From NCBI GenBank assembly GCA_022478985.1, contig JAKSZP010013623.1, positions 1-64,000 of the forward strand: a stretch of 64,000 bases of DNA, in the 5' to 3' direction. Positions within the stretch are counted from its first letter, which is position 1, and each line of letters begins with the position of its first letter. The position numbers and the translations under genes were made by a program. The notes under the pieces are model-generated. The model was not told where the DNA came from, did not search any database, and saw only the letters and a program-made list of their open reading frames with translations. Below, piece by piece: positions 10,350-23,200 of the stretch. The stretch comes from Massospora cicadina. Its lineage: Eukaryota; Entomophthoromycota; Entomophthoromycetes; Entomophthorales; Entomophthoraceae.

Positions 10350-11645
10350 CACAATGTCATAAAAGGACGAACTAAGAAAACTATAGATGGAATTGGCAAA
10401 ATATCAATAAGAACGCCCAGAATTTAGCGAATCATACCAAAATCAATGCTCTTGAGGAGAGAGCTATTAAAAATGAAGAAGTAGTAGAAGAAGTTTTGAA
10501 AATAGCAACAATCTACATGACAAAATAACAACTTTAAAAGGGAAAGAAGGAGATCTTATTAAGAAATTTAATTCCCTAAAATGAAATATGAAGTAATCAT
10601 GTGAAAATAATGCTTGCTCAGCTCGGATATGGAGCACTTAGTAAAACAAGACCAAGAATTGAAAAACCAAAAATGCAAATGTGAACCATATGCAGCTAAT
10701 GATGCCAAAGAAGATACTATGAGAACCCCAGTTTCAAAGTTAGCGACTCCTAGAAGCATGCCGCATGTGCTTGCCACAATTTTAGAGATGACTCTTGAAA
10801 TTACCCTTCTCATTAGTTGGATCACCAAGCTGCAAGTGGTTGTTAGAGAAAATTTGGAGGAATCAATTTTCGCGCTCAAACTACCTAATTTTCATCTTAT
10901 AACGCACCTGCTTTCTTTCGCCTCTTCAATATGACTATCTTTGAGCTGTGGCAAGAGGCAGAAAACAGTGACTGTCATGAACTTCTTGTACACCAACTGT
11001 CATAACTTGGTGTTGCCCCACCTTGAAAGGGACAACTGGTCCTGTTCCTAAGCTAAGGCTGCTATCATGAAGAAGTTATGAAGTCCCTTGTGTATGTCAA
11101 AATGCAAACAAGAATTCTTGGGAAACCAATTTTTAAAGGTCAAAATCTTGGAAAATTTTGCTGACTGATTCTATCAAGAATTGCAGATTTTAGTCAGGAG
11201 AAAAGTTCTGACTGATTTTGATGTGCTAGATGAATTACATGTGATGCATACCCTACCATGATTTACATCAAATGATGTCTTCAGCGCAGGTCACTAAACT
11301 ATCCACCTCACAAATGGTGGATCACTTGAAGATGTTGGACGCCACATTCAAGGCCCTTAACTGAAGCTATAATTCTATTCTGGGCAGATATTTGAAGGTC
11401 AACAGGATTGGCCAAAACTGATAAGTAATCTCCTAACCAAGTAGTGCCAGGAAATAAACTTGAGGTATTCAAACAATATACACAAAAGTAATAGCCATTG
11501 CCACCAGTGTGGTGGGAGAGGCCACTTCGCTGCCCAGTGTTTCAACAAGAAACCCAAGAAGCAGATTATTGTGGTACATGCTAAGGAAGCTGAAACTGCA
11601 CAAGAATGGGAGAAGGGCCCGCAGCCTAGATGTGGAACAGTATAG
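10350..11645 (+). pseudogene. Gy2 gag with CCHC zinc knuckle
   Basis: The frames are broken, but the region ends with an intact retroviral-type zinc knuckle at 11499-11540, CHQCGGRGHFAAQC (CX2CX4HX4C), which would bind the element RNA in the particle. Upstream pieces (10614-10934 among others) give charged helical sequence of gag type. The knuckle lies in an open frame 11460-11645. Confidence 0.75.
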
Positions 11646-11649
11646 AGCT

Positions 11650-12500
11650 TTGATTAAACCAGTTCCTCACGATATAATGAAAGAAGAAATTAACATTAGT
11701 GATTTGTTTGTAGATGATGATGCACCGGACCAGCTTTATCAAGTGGTCAACCTAGATTTTAACGCCATATTAAGAGCCAGAGCAGAGGGGATCAATCACA
11801 AAATAAACAAGGAGGCCACTCGCCTTACACATGCCAACTATCAAATAAGATCCAATCCTCTGATAATCTGAACAAATTAATCAATACCAAATTAGATGAA
11901 GAGAAATTTTCTATTCCCTTAAGCTCAAATGAAGAATCTTTTATCAATTATTATTGCAGATTATTCAAACCCTTAATTCAGAAAATAATGCCACCATACA
12001 CTCTGTAAACACTAATCTACAATACGTCAAGTGTAAATATATAGACATAATAGTTAATTGAGTACAAATGTGAGCAATAATTGGCTGGAGGCGTCATTCA
12101 ATATTGTCATGACCAAATTAGTCAAGAAGAGTAAAATCTCGCCCAACTTGGAGTACAAAAATGGATATGGGCTTGCAAGCCTCATACTACCATCTCCTGT
12201 GGAGCGTATAGTGCACTGCCACTCAGATTTGGATCCCTGGTTGTATCCGCTCCAGCTTTAGATTTTGGCCAACCAAATCTATTATATCTTAATCAGCATT
12301 AAATTTATAAAAAAATATTGAGTCAAATGCAACTTTAAAGATAATACACTGACCATATTGGGTCAAATGGCTTCTTGTTTATCAACAGAATGGGAAAAAT
12401 CAGTTTACCAAGAGAAAATAACTTTATAGATCTAGTTTATAATGATGGTATTATCAAAATCTGCTATCAATTAAGTGTACGAAAGTGGAGAGAAATGCTA
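11650..12500 (+). pseudogene. Gy2 protease region
   Basis: This is the segment between zinc knuckle and RT. Around 12075-12140 a reading of EASFNIVMTKLVKKSK resembles the residues after the DSG/DTG active site of gypsy proteases, but the catalytic Asp-Ser-Gly itself is gone. The rest of the fold cannot be traced. Confidence 0.5.
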
Positions 12501-12959
12501 AAGAAAATCATGGAGGTTGGTGAATTCTAATATGAATGAAGATGGTAAATACCATACCGCCAGGATCTCATATCATAATTGATACGGGATTGACTCTTAA
12601 GACACCAGAGCAACTTTCTAGAGAAGTTGGCAGTCCATGGAAGAAAACTAGAGTTGAGTCATGGGTGGCTTATGGAATAATTATGCTGAGCCATGGAAAA
12701 ATACAAGTTCTCCTGGAGAATCTGAGCGGAAAACTGATGAAGATTGAAAAAACAAATCGTCATGTCTATCCATCTAATCCCAACAGTGGAACTGAGAAAA
12801 TATCACAATTTTGGAACCCTGACTGGAATGGGATTGCTGGCAGGGGTCACTAAAAATATCAACTTACTAGTTGACCAAGAGAAACTTGCTGATCTAATGG
12901 AAAGACACCAGAAGATGGTGCTCAAATTATTTTGAAAATTCCAAAAAATTTCTCTCAGG

Positions 12960-13700
12960 ATGATTATGACTTAAAATGTGTGAAAACGTAATACACAAAG
13001 TTAACACCAGGGAAAATTTACCAATATGGATGATACTGATCCGCTGGTCAAAAGCAGCAGAGGCAGTAGTGGAAGAAGAAATAAGTAAACTAGTAGAGCA
13101 TGGGCTCCTAGTTCCATCATCAAACTCCTGGGTGAGCCTGATCTTGATAGTGAAGAAGATTGATGGCTCTAATCTATTAATGATTGATTATTGCCAATTA
13201 ACCATGTTACTAAAAAAAATTTTATCTACTAACATTGATTGATGATTCATTAGATCGCCTGGTGGAAGCAAAATATTTATTTGTGTTGGACTTAATCTTG
13301 GGTTATTAGCAAATCCCTTTGCCAGCAGAAGACCAATAGAAATGCGCAAAAACCACACAGGAGCTGTACCAACTGATCCTAATGCCCCAAGGTCTCTACA
13401 ATGTGCTAGCAATGTTCCAAAGAGCTATGAATGCTATAATGAACGACCTAAAGTTATCCTGCGTCTCTGGTATACTTGGACGATGTAAATGTGTTTAGTG
13501 GGACCTTCACTGACCACTTGAAACAATTGGAAAAAGTTTTTAAGAGATTATCCACAGCCAATATGAAGATAAAGCTGAGTAAATGCCACTTCTTCAAAAA
13601 AGAGCTAAAATATTTGGGGTTTGTCATTAACTAGCTGATTGCAGCTACAACTGCAGAAAATTGAAGCCATAGAGTGGATGGCTATTCCAAAGAGCATCCA
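12960..13700 (+). pseudogene. Gy2 reverse transcriptase, YLDD box kept
   Basis: The domain begins near 13037 with IRWSKAAEAVVEEEISKLVEHG, followed by a VSLILIVKKIDGS stretch. The catalytic box YLDD is intact at 13473-13484 and is followed by VNVFSGTFTDHLKQLEKVF and, after that, KYLGFVI. A frame change separates the N-terminal part from the YLDD part, and there are several stops, so no protein could be made although the active-site codons survive. Confidence 0.85.
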
Positions 13701-13749
13701 AGATATACAAGTATTCCTCAGAATGGGTGTTTTGTATTGACTATTCATA

Positions 13750-14290
13750 TGAGATTTTGCAAAATATTTATAAGCCACTTTTCAATTTATTGAAAGATCT
13801 GAAAAAGGATTTATATGGAACGAAGAAGCTCAGGAGCATTTAATGAGTTTTGTTGGTACCTAATATATTGTCCAGTTTTAAATACAGAATTCTAATCAAG
13901 AATTTAAAATTCTTACTGATTTTTTGTTGGTGGAAATTGGTGCCATCCTGAGTCAAGTGGATGAAATGGGGAGGAGCATCTGTTAGATTTTGTGAGCCAA
14001 ACACTATCAGCAGCATAACAGAACTACACCGTTACAGAGCATGAATGCCTTGTGGTAATTTATGATTTTAAGCAAATATTGGTAAGCATCCATGGTACGC
14101 ACTTTAAGATGGTGACGGACCACTCCTCCCTGCTCTGGCTACACAACCTCAAGAAGCCAGAGGGACGTCTGACCTGATGAGCACTAAACTCCAAGCAAAA
14201 GAATTTATAATAATACACCAAGCAGGAGCTCCCATCAGAATGTTGACTGCCTATCAAGATTACCTGCAGTTTAAGTGGTAAACCATCATG
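13750..14290 (+). pseudogene. Gy2 RNase H
   Basis: Broken frames include FKMVTDHSSLLWLHNLKKPEG at about 14104-14166, the conserved T-D-H motif of gypsy RNase H. It ends with HQNVDCLSRLP near 14230-14270. Stops occur in every frame. Confidence 0.75.
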
Positions 14291-14429
14291 CTGATGAATC
14301 ATTCTAGCAGAAGGCTGATGGAGAGATTAGGAAAGAGCCCTGATAAATCCAAGGTGCACTTTGAAAATCAATGGAAAACACAGTGTCCCAAAATGGACAA
14401 GTATTCAAAACGATTGATGGAGAACGATT

Positions 14430-15470
14430 ACTTTTTCTGAACCGTCAGAACAAGTGGAAATAATTCAAATTGCTCAAGAGGTTGTTAGGCATGGAGGCCT
14501 GAGAAAAACAACAGACCATATTCGCCAATATTACTACTGAAATTTGAACAACTATGATGTCGCTGACTATCTGGCTTTCTGTGTGGAGTGTCAACTACAC
14601 AAACCACACAAGAATACAACTAGATATCTGCTGGTACGCTCCAGATTTTCTTGGCACACAGTTTCAATTGATGTAATGGTACCACTGAATATGAGTACTG
14701 GGGTTTCAAGTACATCACAGTTGTGATTGACCATCTAACTAGATGGGTCAAAACAAAGTCACTGAGTAAAGTAGACGCTACAAGCACTGCGCAATTTATC
14801 CTTAGTCAAGTCATTTATCATCATGGATGCCCACAAGTCTTTTTTAGTGATAATGGAACAGAACTTACTTCTCATGTGATCCTAAAGCTGGATAGTCAAT
14901 AGGAAACAGAGGAGTCATATCAATTCCATACTGGCCATAAACAAACGGATTGGTATAAAAAGTGAACAGAACGCTAGCCTCAACACTGAGGAATTGGTTG
15001 CCAGAATAAACTACCACATGAGGAACATACCTCAGTTCAGTAACTTTCCCCTATAACATCAGCCACCATACAGTAATTTGGAAAACGCCGTTCAAATTAC
15101 TATATGGGCAAAGGGCCACGTTCTGCCAATTCTATATTTTGCTGTTGAACCAACATTGGTGATGACTGCTGATCAAAACCTACTCCAATTATCAAATTTA
15201 CTGATCAAGATGTTTTTTGTAAGCATTTGATATGCCATTGAAACGAAAAATTAAGGCCAAGATGATGGATGACAAGAACTGATCAGCGCTATGTGAATAC
15301 CATGTGGGTGATAGGGTAGCCCATTGCAATATTCATGGCTTCAGGAGAAAAAAGCTGAATGAGCTGTGGTCAGGTCTGTTTGAAATTATCACCAAATCTG
15401 CAAAGGACGCCTATACCATCAAGAACATTGCGGATGGGTAAATATTAAACCAATTTAATGCAAAAATATG
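14430..15470 (+). pseudogene. Gy2 integrase
   Basis: The zinc-binding region includes CVECQLHKPH in an open frame at 14544-14726. The core gives VSIDVM (first Asp), then SDNGTELTSHV (second Asp kept). The third motif reads TNGLV-stop-KVNRT, so the catalytic Glu is lost. The C-terminal part contains WSGLFEIITKSAKDAYTIKNI. Integrase would insert the element cDNA. Confidence 0.82.
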
Positions 15471-16440
15471 TAAAGTATTGGATCCAAGAAAAAATATAAA
15501 TAATGAAAATGTTCCCAAAGGACCACTGAACCATTAAAATGGTTGTCCTGATATTTAGGTTAAGTCCTAAAAAATGCCATAAGTACCAATGTAAATGATT
15601 AAGACTTGAAAATAAGACCTCTGAACCATGAAAACTGGTAGGTCAAAATATATATTGGAACCAGTTTAAGGAATAATTAAAAATGGACCGCTGAATCAAT
15701 TATATGTCAATTCCCATTGCAGAAGAAAAAATACAAAAAATGATATATCAAAAATATAAAGAGAAATGTATATATAACAAGAAAAAAATATTTGAATAAT
15801 TATTTTTTTCTGTGAGAAATGCATTGGCGGTAGTCCCACCTGTCAAGTATAAGGAGGGGGATGAGTTATGACGGAGAAGACCGTTGTCAGCAGTAGGACC
15901 AGCTTAAATTGTAATTGGGTCTGCTGGGAAGTAATTCTTGATGCGCTTATATGATTAAAGCATTAGCAGGTTCATTCCAGGTTGCAACTGGGTCCGCCAG
16001 AAATAGGACATAATTACGCAAACTTCTGGGAGAACATGAAAGGGTTTAAACTAGGTTCACTGAGAGTAGTCCCTGCTATGGATCCTCTCTGGTTGAAAAT
16101 AAAGATCCCAGCCTGAGGGAGTACATGGACCAAGGAATCAAGAACTCTTAACCAAGATCCTTTAAATGACAAAGGGTTGTATAACCCTGACTGGGGAAAC
16201 CAGTTTTCAGAACTAGCATCAGCATGAACAACTGACTAGGATGGCACAGCAGTAAATCATGAGGACTGCGCTCTGCAGAGACAGCAGTGAGGAATAAAGA
16301 AGAAGGAACTGCAGGCCAAAGGTTGTCACGACCAGCGTTGACTGTGTAAAGGGATGTGCCCTGCTGGAAACTTTATAAGTATTCAATCTTGCCAAGGCGG
16401 CATCCTCCAATTCCGATCTTACTTTTGCTGTAGATCTAGG
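15471..16440 (+). other. Gy2 untranslated tail between integrase and polypurine tract
   Basis: About 1 kb with no frame matching a known domain. It lies inside the element because the 3' LTR follows directly. Part of it (15500-15720) has several related phrases of the kind CTGAACCATTAAAATGG, suggesting short degenerate repeats. No separate gene is supported. Confidence 0.5.
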
Positions 16441-16441
16441 C

Positions 16442-16454
16442 AAGAGGGGGGATG
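16442..16454 (+). other. Gy2 polypurine tract
   Basis: AAGAGGGGGGATG immediately before the 3' LTR. The same type of tract precedes the Gy5 3' LTR on the other strand. Confidence 0.75.
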
Positions 16455-17516
16455 TGTTGGGATTTTGCCCACATTTCCAGCTTCCCAGGTTAAAGAATCT
16501 GCTGGTCTGCTATGAATAAGTCCTGATATTGAATGATTTTAATATCAGATGATTTTGTTATAGTTTGAATAATGCCATCAGATTTTGGGGTAATTCGCTG
16601 GGTTTAGACCCAGTGGGGTCAATTTGCATGAATTCCTAGGATCCAATTGGGCAGAGTTGTTGATGAAATTGATTCATCTGATAGTTTATTATTGATTAAC
16701 TATTAGATGTGCTATTTTGAATCATTCAGGTTTCATCACAGACCAATTTGGGGATTTATTTAGGAGTTGTTAGGCGAGTGATGCTTCAGCAACTAGTGAA
16801 TTGACAAGTTAGTTCTTGACCTGCCATAATGGGTAAAGAGTCCCATTACCTAGGCAGGTGCTAGCTAAATGTGGTTGGTTCACTTTGGTTGAGCGGAAAC
16901 AGCAAGGACCCGTTTTCTTGCTCTTTCCATTTTAGGTCTCTGGGATGTCTAGCGGAGGAATCCTTATCCTGGTGGAAAGTCCATCAATGGAAGAGACTCA
17001 AAAAGAAACTCAATGGCAACAGCTTCCATTTCATTACTAAGGCGCCAACAGAAAAGTTGGGCACCAAATTCCCCTATAAATTTCCTAATTCTTATAACAA
17101 TAAAACAGATCAAATTCTAGTTCTATTCATTTTCAGCTTACTAATGTTTTAATACATTAGTTGTTGAATCTTTTGTGTGATAAGGGGTAATGATTGGATA
17201 TCCTTGTAAGAGAAGCAGATCTCCACTGAACACAGCTTGATGTGAACTAAGGCCAAGAACTTCTGAATCTAGAGTTAGATTAAGTTCTGCCAGATGAGGA
17301 AAAAAGTCCCTGCTTGACAGTATAATCATCATCAAGTGTAAAATTCCAAGTTTAGCGTTGGACCACATATCAACCTTGTTTATCTATATTCAGCTACGGA
17401 TAAAAGTCTCCATACTATTATTAATTATAACAATCAAAGTGGATAATGCACATAATAAAAGAACCTGTGAAGTTAATCTCTGGGGACTTTTATCAGCGGA
17501 GCCTCAGATTTTAGCA
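16455..17516 (+). repeat. Gy2 3' LTR
   Basis: 1062 bp, starting TGTTGGGATTTTGCCC and ending TTTTAGCA. It is the uninterrupted reference that shows exactly where Gy3 entered the 5' LTR. The open frame 16871-17152 is an LTR reading without a recognised product. Confidence 0.9.
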
Positions 17517-19940
17517 CCTCCTAAATGAAAGTATAGAATGTCTTTTGCACATGACAATAGGAGAACCTTTTGCAGGTGATATAATCTCTGAGGAAATGAG
17601 GGTGAAAAGCCTGACACTCAAAAAAAGTTGTTAGGAATCCTCAAGGTGTTTCATTAGATGAACCATCCACTTTTTCAAATCCAGAGGCCCCAATAAACAA
17701 TGGAAGGCTTTAATATATAATTTGGACAAAATTACAATATCCCTGGAAATAATTGGCAACCACTCTGTTGTCATGAAAGTACACGAGTCTTCCCCACCCG
17801 TTTTATATAAAAACTCAGCGCTTTGCCTATAATAGAGCTCTGGGTTAAATTCTTCTTTCCTTATAAGCCTAAATTTTCAATAACTGATTCTGACCAACTT
17901 TATAAATTGGATTAGTTTTAAAAATCTGTAACCCCCAATGAAATTGCCATGACCAATAACAGTCCCACTTGTTGCACTCTATTATGGTGGTCTCTGTTTC
18001 CTTGGTGATTTATGTACTGGCTTACCCAAAGGAGGCAACCAAGGAACACAATCTGGCGAATGACCATACAACCCCCACCCTAGGATATGTGGACAAATAA
18101 CCCACCCTGAACAACAAGCTAAAATGACTAAAGCGACCTATTTCCCCAGGACTTGATCAAGTGGAACATCACTATTTAAATGGAATCCTGATAAAATCCC
18201 AGCAGATTTGAAAATGGGGACATGGCCACATTTATACACTACTAAGTGCGCACTCAGATAGTACTGACTCTGAACCCAACCCAGAACGATGAACATGAGA
18301 TCCACATATAAACAAATTGGTTTGCCTACAGCTTAGGAGGCGTAGGCAAAAATGTTCCCTGTTCTCAACTTAATATTTAGGATGCTATTTATGTTCATCA
18401 ATCGATACTGTCAGAAAATTGACTATGGGCTCTGCAAGTTGGCAGGCTAACCAGTATGAATACTGGTTAGCCTTGCCGTTTTACCTTAGGCGTCGGGGCC
18501 AGCAGCACTGGCTAACCCCTTGGCATGCCATCCACACCATTTGGGGATCCCCCATTCTAATCCCTAACCAACAAAATAAATAATAAACTTAAATCAAAAG
18601 GTAGAATAGTCAAAGGGAAATATTTTTTGAGAAGGAAGCGCCAGGTACCTATACTATTTACAAAAGGGCTACTGCACTCACCGCTGACCTATCAGCTCAT
18701 CTGCTGGTTCTTCCAGCCAACCACTCTTCTTCTTCTACTACTACATTATTCTCTTCCCTGGCGTCGACCCTCTCTCTCCATCCTTCCTGATGTCCAAATT
18801 AGTTTTGGCTAATCCTTGGCCTTAAGTCACCTGTGAGCTATATAAATAATTAATCTAAATAAATGTTAAATTTGGGTTTGACCTTCAAGTTGATAATAAT
18901 GCGCCTGAAAAAATTTCAGTCACTCATTTTGACTTGGAATATCCTGGCAACTTGCCAACAACTATTCTATCTTATCTTAATTAATTGATTATAAAAAATG
19001 AGGCACCAGGAACAACTTCAGCCACCTCAAACTCATAATTGTTGGATCTGACAACATCAGATTATCAGTACAGGCAGAGAATTTATAGATAATCAATTGA
19101 AGCGAATACATCAGCTTTCTGCTGGAAATACCACAATGGTCCACAAATGGCAGTTGGCGTCAAACACAGATTCCGCTGACTGATACCAATTGGATCATCC
19201 TCAGCTATTAGTTATCAGTAATCCTTATACTAATTCAGGGCTACCAATTGGCCCCACTTAAACCTATTTCCAAACTTGTCAAAATACCAATTTCAGCTCA
19301 ACCCAAATTGGGGAGCAACTAACCAGCAATCATATCATAGAACACGAAATTCAGTCAATAAGCCATTCCACCTGGATTAGCCATATCATCCCAAATAACA
19401 ATATATCAATGGAGGATTCCATCTGGTTAAAATTCTGACAAATACTTTCCACACTTATCCCCCAGAGGATTGTACTCTTGCATCTTCAGAACAGGGATGC
19501 GGTGCAGATCATGGATGCTATATGAATATTCAAATATCTTATAATGTAAACCAAGTCTTTCCTTGGCACGCCATATGTCAAGCAGTTAATCGTTTTAAAT
19601 ATAGGAGTACCTTTGTATCTTTTAGATATTGAAGTTATCTAAGAAGCCATATACCAAGTTAATAAGAGGAAACCCAAAAATAAATAACAAAAGTATTAAT
19701 TTGGGAATGATATAAAGTTGTAATATGATAACCTGAGGAAAGTGAACTTTGATAAATGGCTAAAAACCACTTGATGGGTCCAAATGTAAGGACCTGGGAT
19801 AAAGTTTCTTGAAGCATACAAATGAATAAAATGTATTTTAACAAGATACTATATTGGAAAGATGATTAATAAAGTAGTTGATTGGATAAGGTAGTATTTA
19901 AGTCTATTTATTAGGGATGGAGCACAATTTATTTTGGAGC
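17517..19940. other. Unassigned repeat-like segment
   Basis: I recognise no gene here. Short plus-strand frames between 18600 and 19660 give Asn/Gln/Ser-rich sequence (for example RTRNSVNKPFHLD near 19345) that could be a decayed gag, but no zinc knuckle or enzyme motif confirms it. The segment holds the perfect hairpin at 18445-18472. It is interrupted on its right by L1b and continues in sense at 25184. Confidence 0.4.
18445..18472. repeat. Perfect 13-bp inverted repeat with 2-base loop
   Basis: GGCTAACCAGTAT, loop GA, then ATACTGGTTAGCC. One further flanking base pair (A/T) also matches. A related but imperfect version, GGCCAAACAGTATGAAGA then CTACTGGCCC, occurs at 30250-30277. Confidence 0.9.
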
Positions 19941-19951
19941 TAATAATGATA
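19941..19951. repeat. Target-site duplication of L1b, left copy
   Basis: TAATAATGATA. The identical 11-mer is at 25173-25183, on the other side of the LINE. Confidence 0.85.
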
Positions 19952-20279
19952 TTTTATTTAACTGAGGTAAGCCGACCAGGGGACAGACGTTACCAAATAT
20001 ATGTGAAACTAAGAGAATAACTAAGAAATATAATAAATTGGGCACCCCAGGGTACTCAAGTTACCCCTGTTGCCAGCGGGACTGCCAGGTATGGGGGGTT
20101 GGTGCACTACTCCAAGGGGGTTTCCCCTGCTATGGAGCAGGTGTGAAGGAAAGGGTCTGTGTGGAGGAACCAGAGTGGGAACCATGATTCTATGAGCGCT
20201 TTTTGTCTTGGTCTCATATATCCATAGAGCCAGGCTTGGAAGTGCTCTAGTAAGTGGACATGGAATCTGTTAATAGTTT

Positions 20280-23200
20280 TATGAATGGTTGGGAATTTGC
20301 CCTTGAACGCATCTAATGCAATTGTGTGTATTATCTACATTGCAATGGGTATTATTAGGGAGCGGAGTGTAGATGGGATTGGTGACTCGATCTGGAGCGC
20401 GAAGATACTCTTTGATATCAAGAATTCCTGTTCGTTTTGAATCTTGAGCAGGCATGCGACTTCCTGCCATATAGCTTTGGTTGGGGGGCATGTTTCTAGG
20501 TGATGATGTAGGGATCCCTTCCCTCCACATACTGCACATGTTTTGTGGAGGGAGTTGGAGCGGTCCGCCGTCCTATAGGTCCTTCTCAAACAGCGCCAAG
20601 CGTTTGCTCTTATCCTTGGCTGTAGGAGTGGGTGGTGAGTCATTTTCCACATTGCTTCTGTGTGGTTAAATCATAGGGAATATCCATCATATCTAGGTAT
20701 TCTATCCTAGCTATGCTTGGGGTTGTTGCGAGCATATCCCTCTGGGGGTGGTTTTATGGGTTTCTTAATTTGAATTGGGGGCTGGGTCGTCCCCTTCCCT
20801 GTATAGTACCCATGTTCTCTATGGTCCATCCCATATGGCGGATAGTTCAGAGGATATGTTTGAAATGAGGGGAGGTTCCATGCGGACCTGTTGCATTAGG
20901 GTGCTTGGCAAGGTATGAAAGTAGTCTGGGTGGACTATGTGGGTTGGTTAATTTGAGCGCCTGTGCAAAGTTAGTCCTTGCTGCTCTGGACCAATGTTGT
21001 TGCAGAAGGTCTGGAGCAAGGATTTCCTTAATTAGGTACCTAGGATGTGATTGGCATGGCTCAAAATCTATTAGTCCCATGCCTCCGCTTGATCGTGGGC
21101 CAAATAGTGTTTCCATCCGTATAGGAGGGTGAGAGCCAGGCCACAGCCAGCCCTGGATAAGCGCGCGAATTGAGGTTATAAAGGTAGGTGAGAAGGCTAT
21201 TGCACGGGCCTGGTACCACAGTATTGGGAGGATGAGCGAGTTAGCAACTGTAACTCGTCCTGTTAGTCCTGGGGTTCTTCCCTTGAGGGAGGTGACGCGT
21301 TTGGATACCCGTTGTAACAGGTTACTTTCCATTGTCTCATTCGCATATCCCCCTGATTCTAGCCAGATTCCAAGGTGTCAGACAGGAGTGGTGGTGTGAG
21401 GTGTTGCAAAGGGTAAAATAATTGGGTTTTTTCTTCGAGTGTTGGTGTGAGGTTCTGATGTTGTGGCCCAATTGTTTGTGTATTTGCCTAAGAGGATTAT
21501 TTCTGTCTTCCTTTTGTTGAGCGATGCATTGCTCACCTTGGAGTATTCCTCTAGGGTGTGTTCCAGCTGTCGGGCATCTTCATTGTTTGCTATACCTGCT
21601 ACGCAGTCATCTGCAAAGGCCAGTATCTTGACTGTTGGTTGTCCTTGTGCGGTTATCCTCATGAGACATGAGTCAGTTACTCGGAGGAGCGGGTCAAAGC
21701 TGAAATTGTATAGCAGTGGGCTGAGGGGATCACCTTGTTTGAGCCCTCTGTGTGGTTTGATATTGTTTGTTAGGAATCCAGGGCCGCATACAGCCATGGT
21801 TGCAGATTCTGTTAGGAGCATCGCCCATTTTATGAATCTTGGTGGGAGTTTGAAGGCATTTAGACATTCTTTTAGGTATGGCCAGCTAACACGGTCATAC
21901 GCCTTTTCCTGATCCAAGAAGACCAGGGCACCAGTTGCTTTGGATTGGCAAATGTTTGCAACAGGGTGTATGTTGTTCTAGAATGAACGCCCTGATATAA
22001 ACCCAAACTGGTTAGGTGATAGGACGTCAGATGTAATTGCGCCTAATCTAGCTGCTAGAATTTATGTGTCAGTGTTGGAGAGTGCAATTGGGCGCCATTT
22101 GGCCAGGTCCAACTTGTCACTCTTTTTATACAAGGTTATAACATAGGATTCATGGCCTCCTGGTAATAGGCGTGTTTCCAAAAACTCTGGTTCATTGATG
22201 CCAATAGGAGGGGGGCAATTTATTGAAAATATTTTTTGTAAAATTCGTGGGGTATCCCATCAGGCCCTGGGCATTTCCTATGTGGTGCACCGCGAATTGT
22301 TTCCCAAAGCTCCTCCCGTGTGATAAGGAATAGTATATTGTAATTTGGTGGTGTACTTTGTATATTGGCAGTTTGAATAAATTTTTTAATTTTTTGTGGA
22401 TCTGTTGGCATATTGTGATATAATTTAGTGTAATAGCGGTGTACATCCGCCTTGACCTCCTCAGGGTCAGTTGCCATGGTGCCGTTGGTCTTGCGGACCT
22501 GTGTGCATGTGGGCTGGTTTCTGTGGGAGTGGAATTGGTGGAAAAAGTATGTCAAACAGGTTTCGCCTTCCTTTATGAACTTACCTTTGTTTGATACTTT
22601 GATTCTGTGTTGGTGTTCAAAGATGAGATTGTTAAGTCAGGCTGAAATTTCTGCCCATTTGCGTCCCCAATTAGGGCTATAGCCAGATCTTGGAGTATTT
22701 ATTTCCAGGTGGTCTAGTTCTGCCAAGGTACGCTTGATTGTGGATGTGTCCGCGGTGTACTTGCGTGATGCAATATGTCAGGTTTTGTTGATTAAATCTT
22801 TTTTGAAATTTTCCCATGTTCTGATGGGATCTGAAGTGAATGGGGCTGTGAATTCTGGGTTTATAGCCTTGTTTTCAACCCAGTCAGATATCTCAGGCAA
22901 TCTTATATTTTCTGGGTGAAGCTTTCTCCAAGGCGACACCTGTGTGTGGGATTGGGTTGGCGCTAACTGCACCATAACTAATCGGTGATTGGAAAAATTG
23001 AGCATTTTTGTTGTAAATTTGTAGATTCTTGAGTGGTGGGATTGCAGGATGAGGATGTGGTCAATACGACTCTTCAATATGAGCAGTCCCTCACGTATGT
23101 TGGGTCTTGTCATATGGGGAAGGATTGGTGAATTGGGAGGAAGAGCATCCTGTAAGCCAAGAGATGCCTTCATTGTGCGATATTCAATGTGTCCAGGTGG

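Larger units (their letters stand above)
3150..17516 (+). mobile_element. Gy2: Ty3/gypsy LTR retrotransposon, interrupted by Gy3
   Basis: The element has two LTRs of about 1061 and 1062 bp: the 5' LTR is 3150-3343 plus 9424-10290, and the 3' LTR is 16455-17516. The 6080 bp between the two 5' LTR halves is element Gy3 plus one copy of its target duplication. Between the LTRs lie a primer-binding site, gag with a zinc knuckle, protease, reverse transcriptase, RNase H, integrase and a polypurine tract, in the gypsy order. Net length without Gy3 is about 8.3 kb. All frames are broken. The 5-bp flanks (ACCCC and CCTCC) match at only three of five positions, so the target duplication is not proven. 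Confidence 0.88.

Noticed and set aside
16219..16443. Minus-strand open frame of 74 residues just before the Gy2 3' LTR.
   Set aside because: It lies in the non-coding tail of Gy2, has no recognised motif and no homologous reading in other elements.
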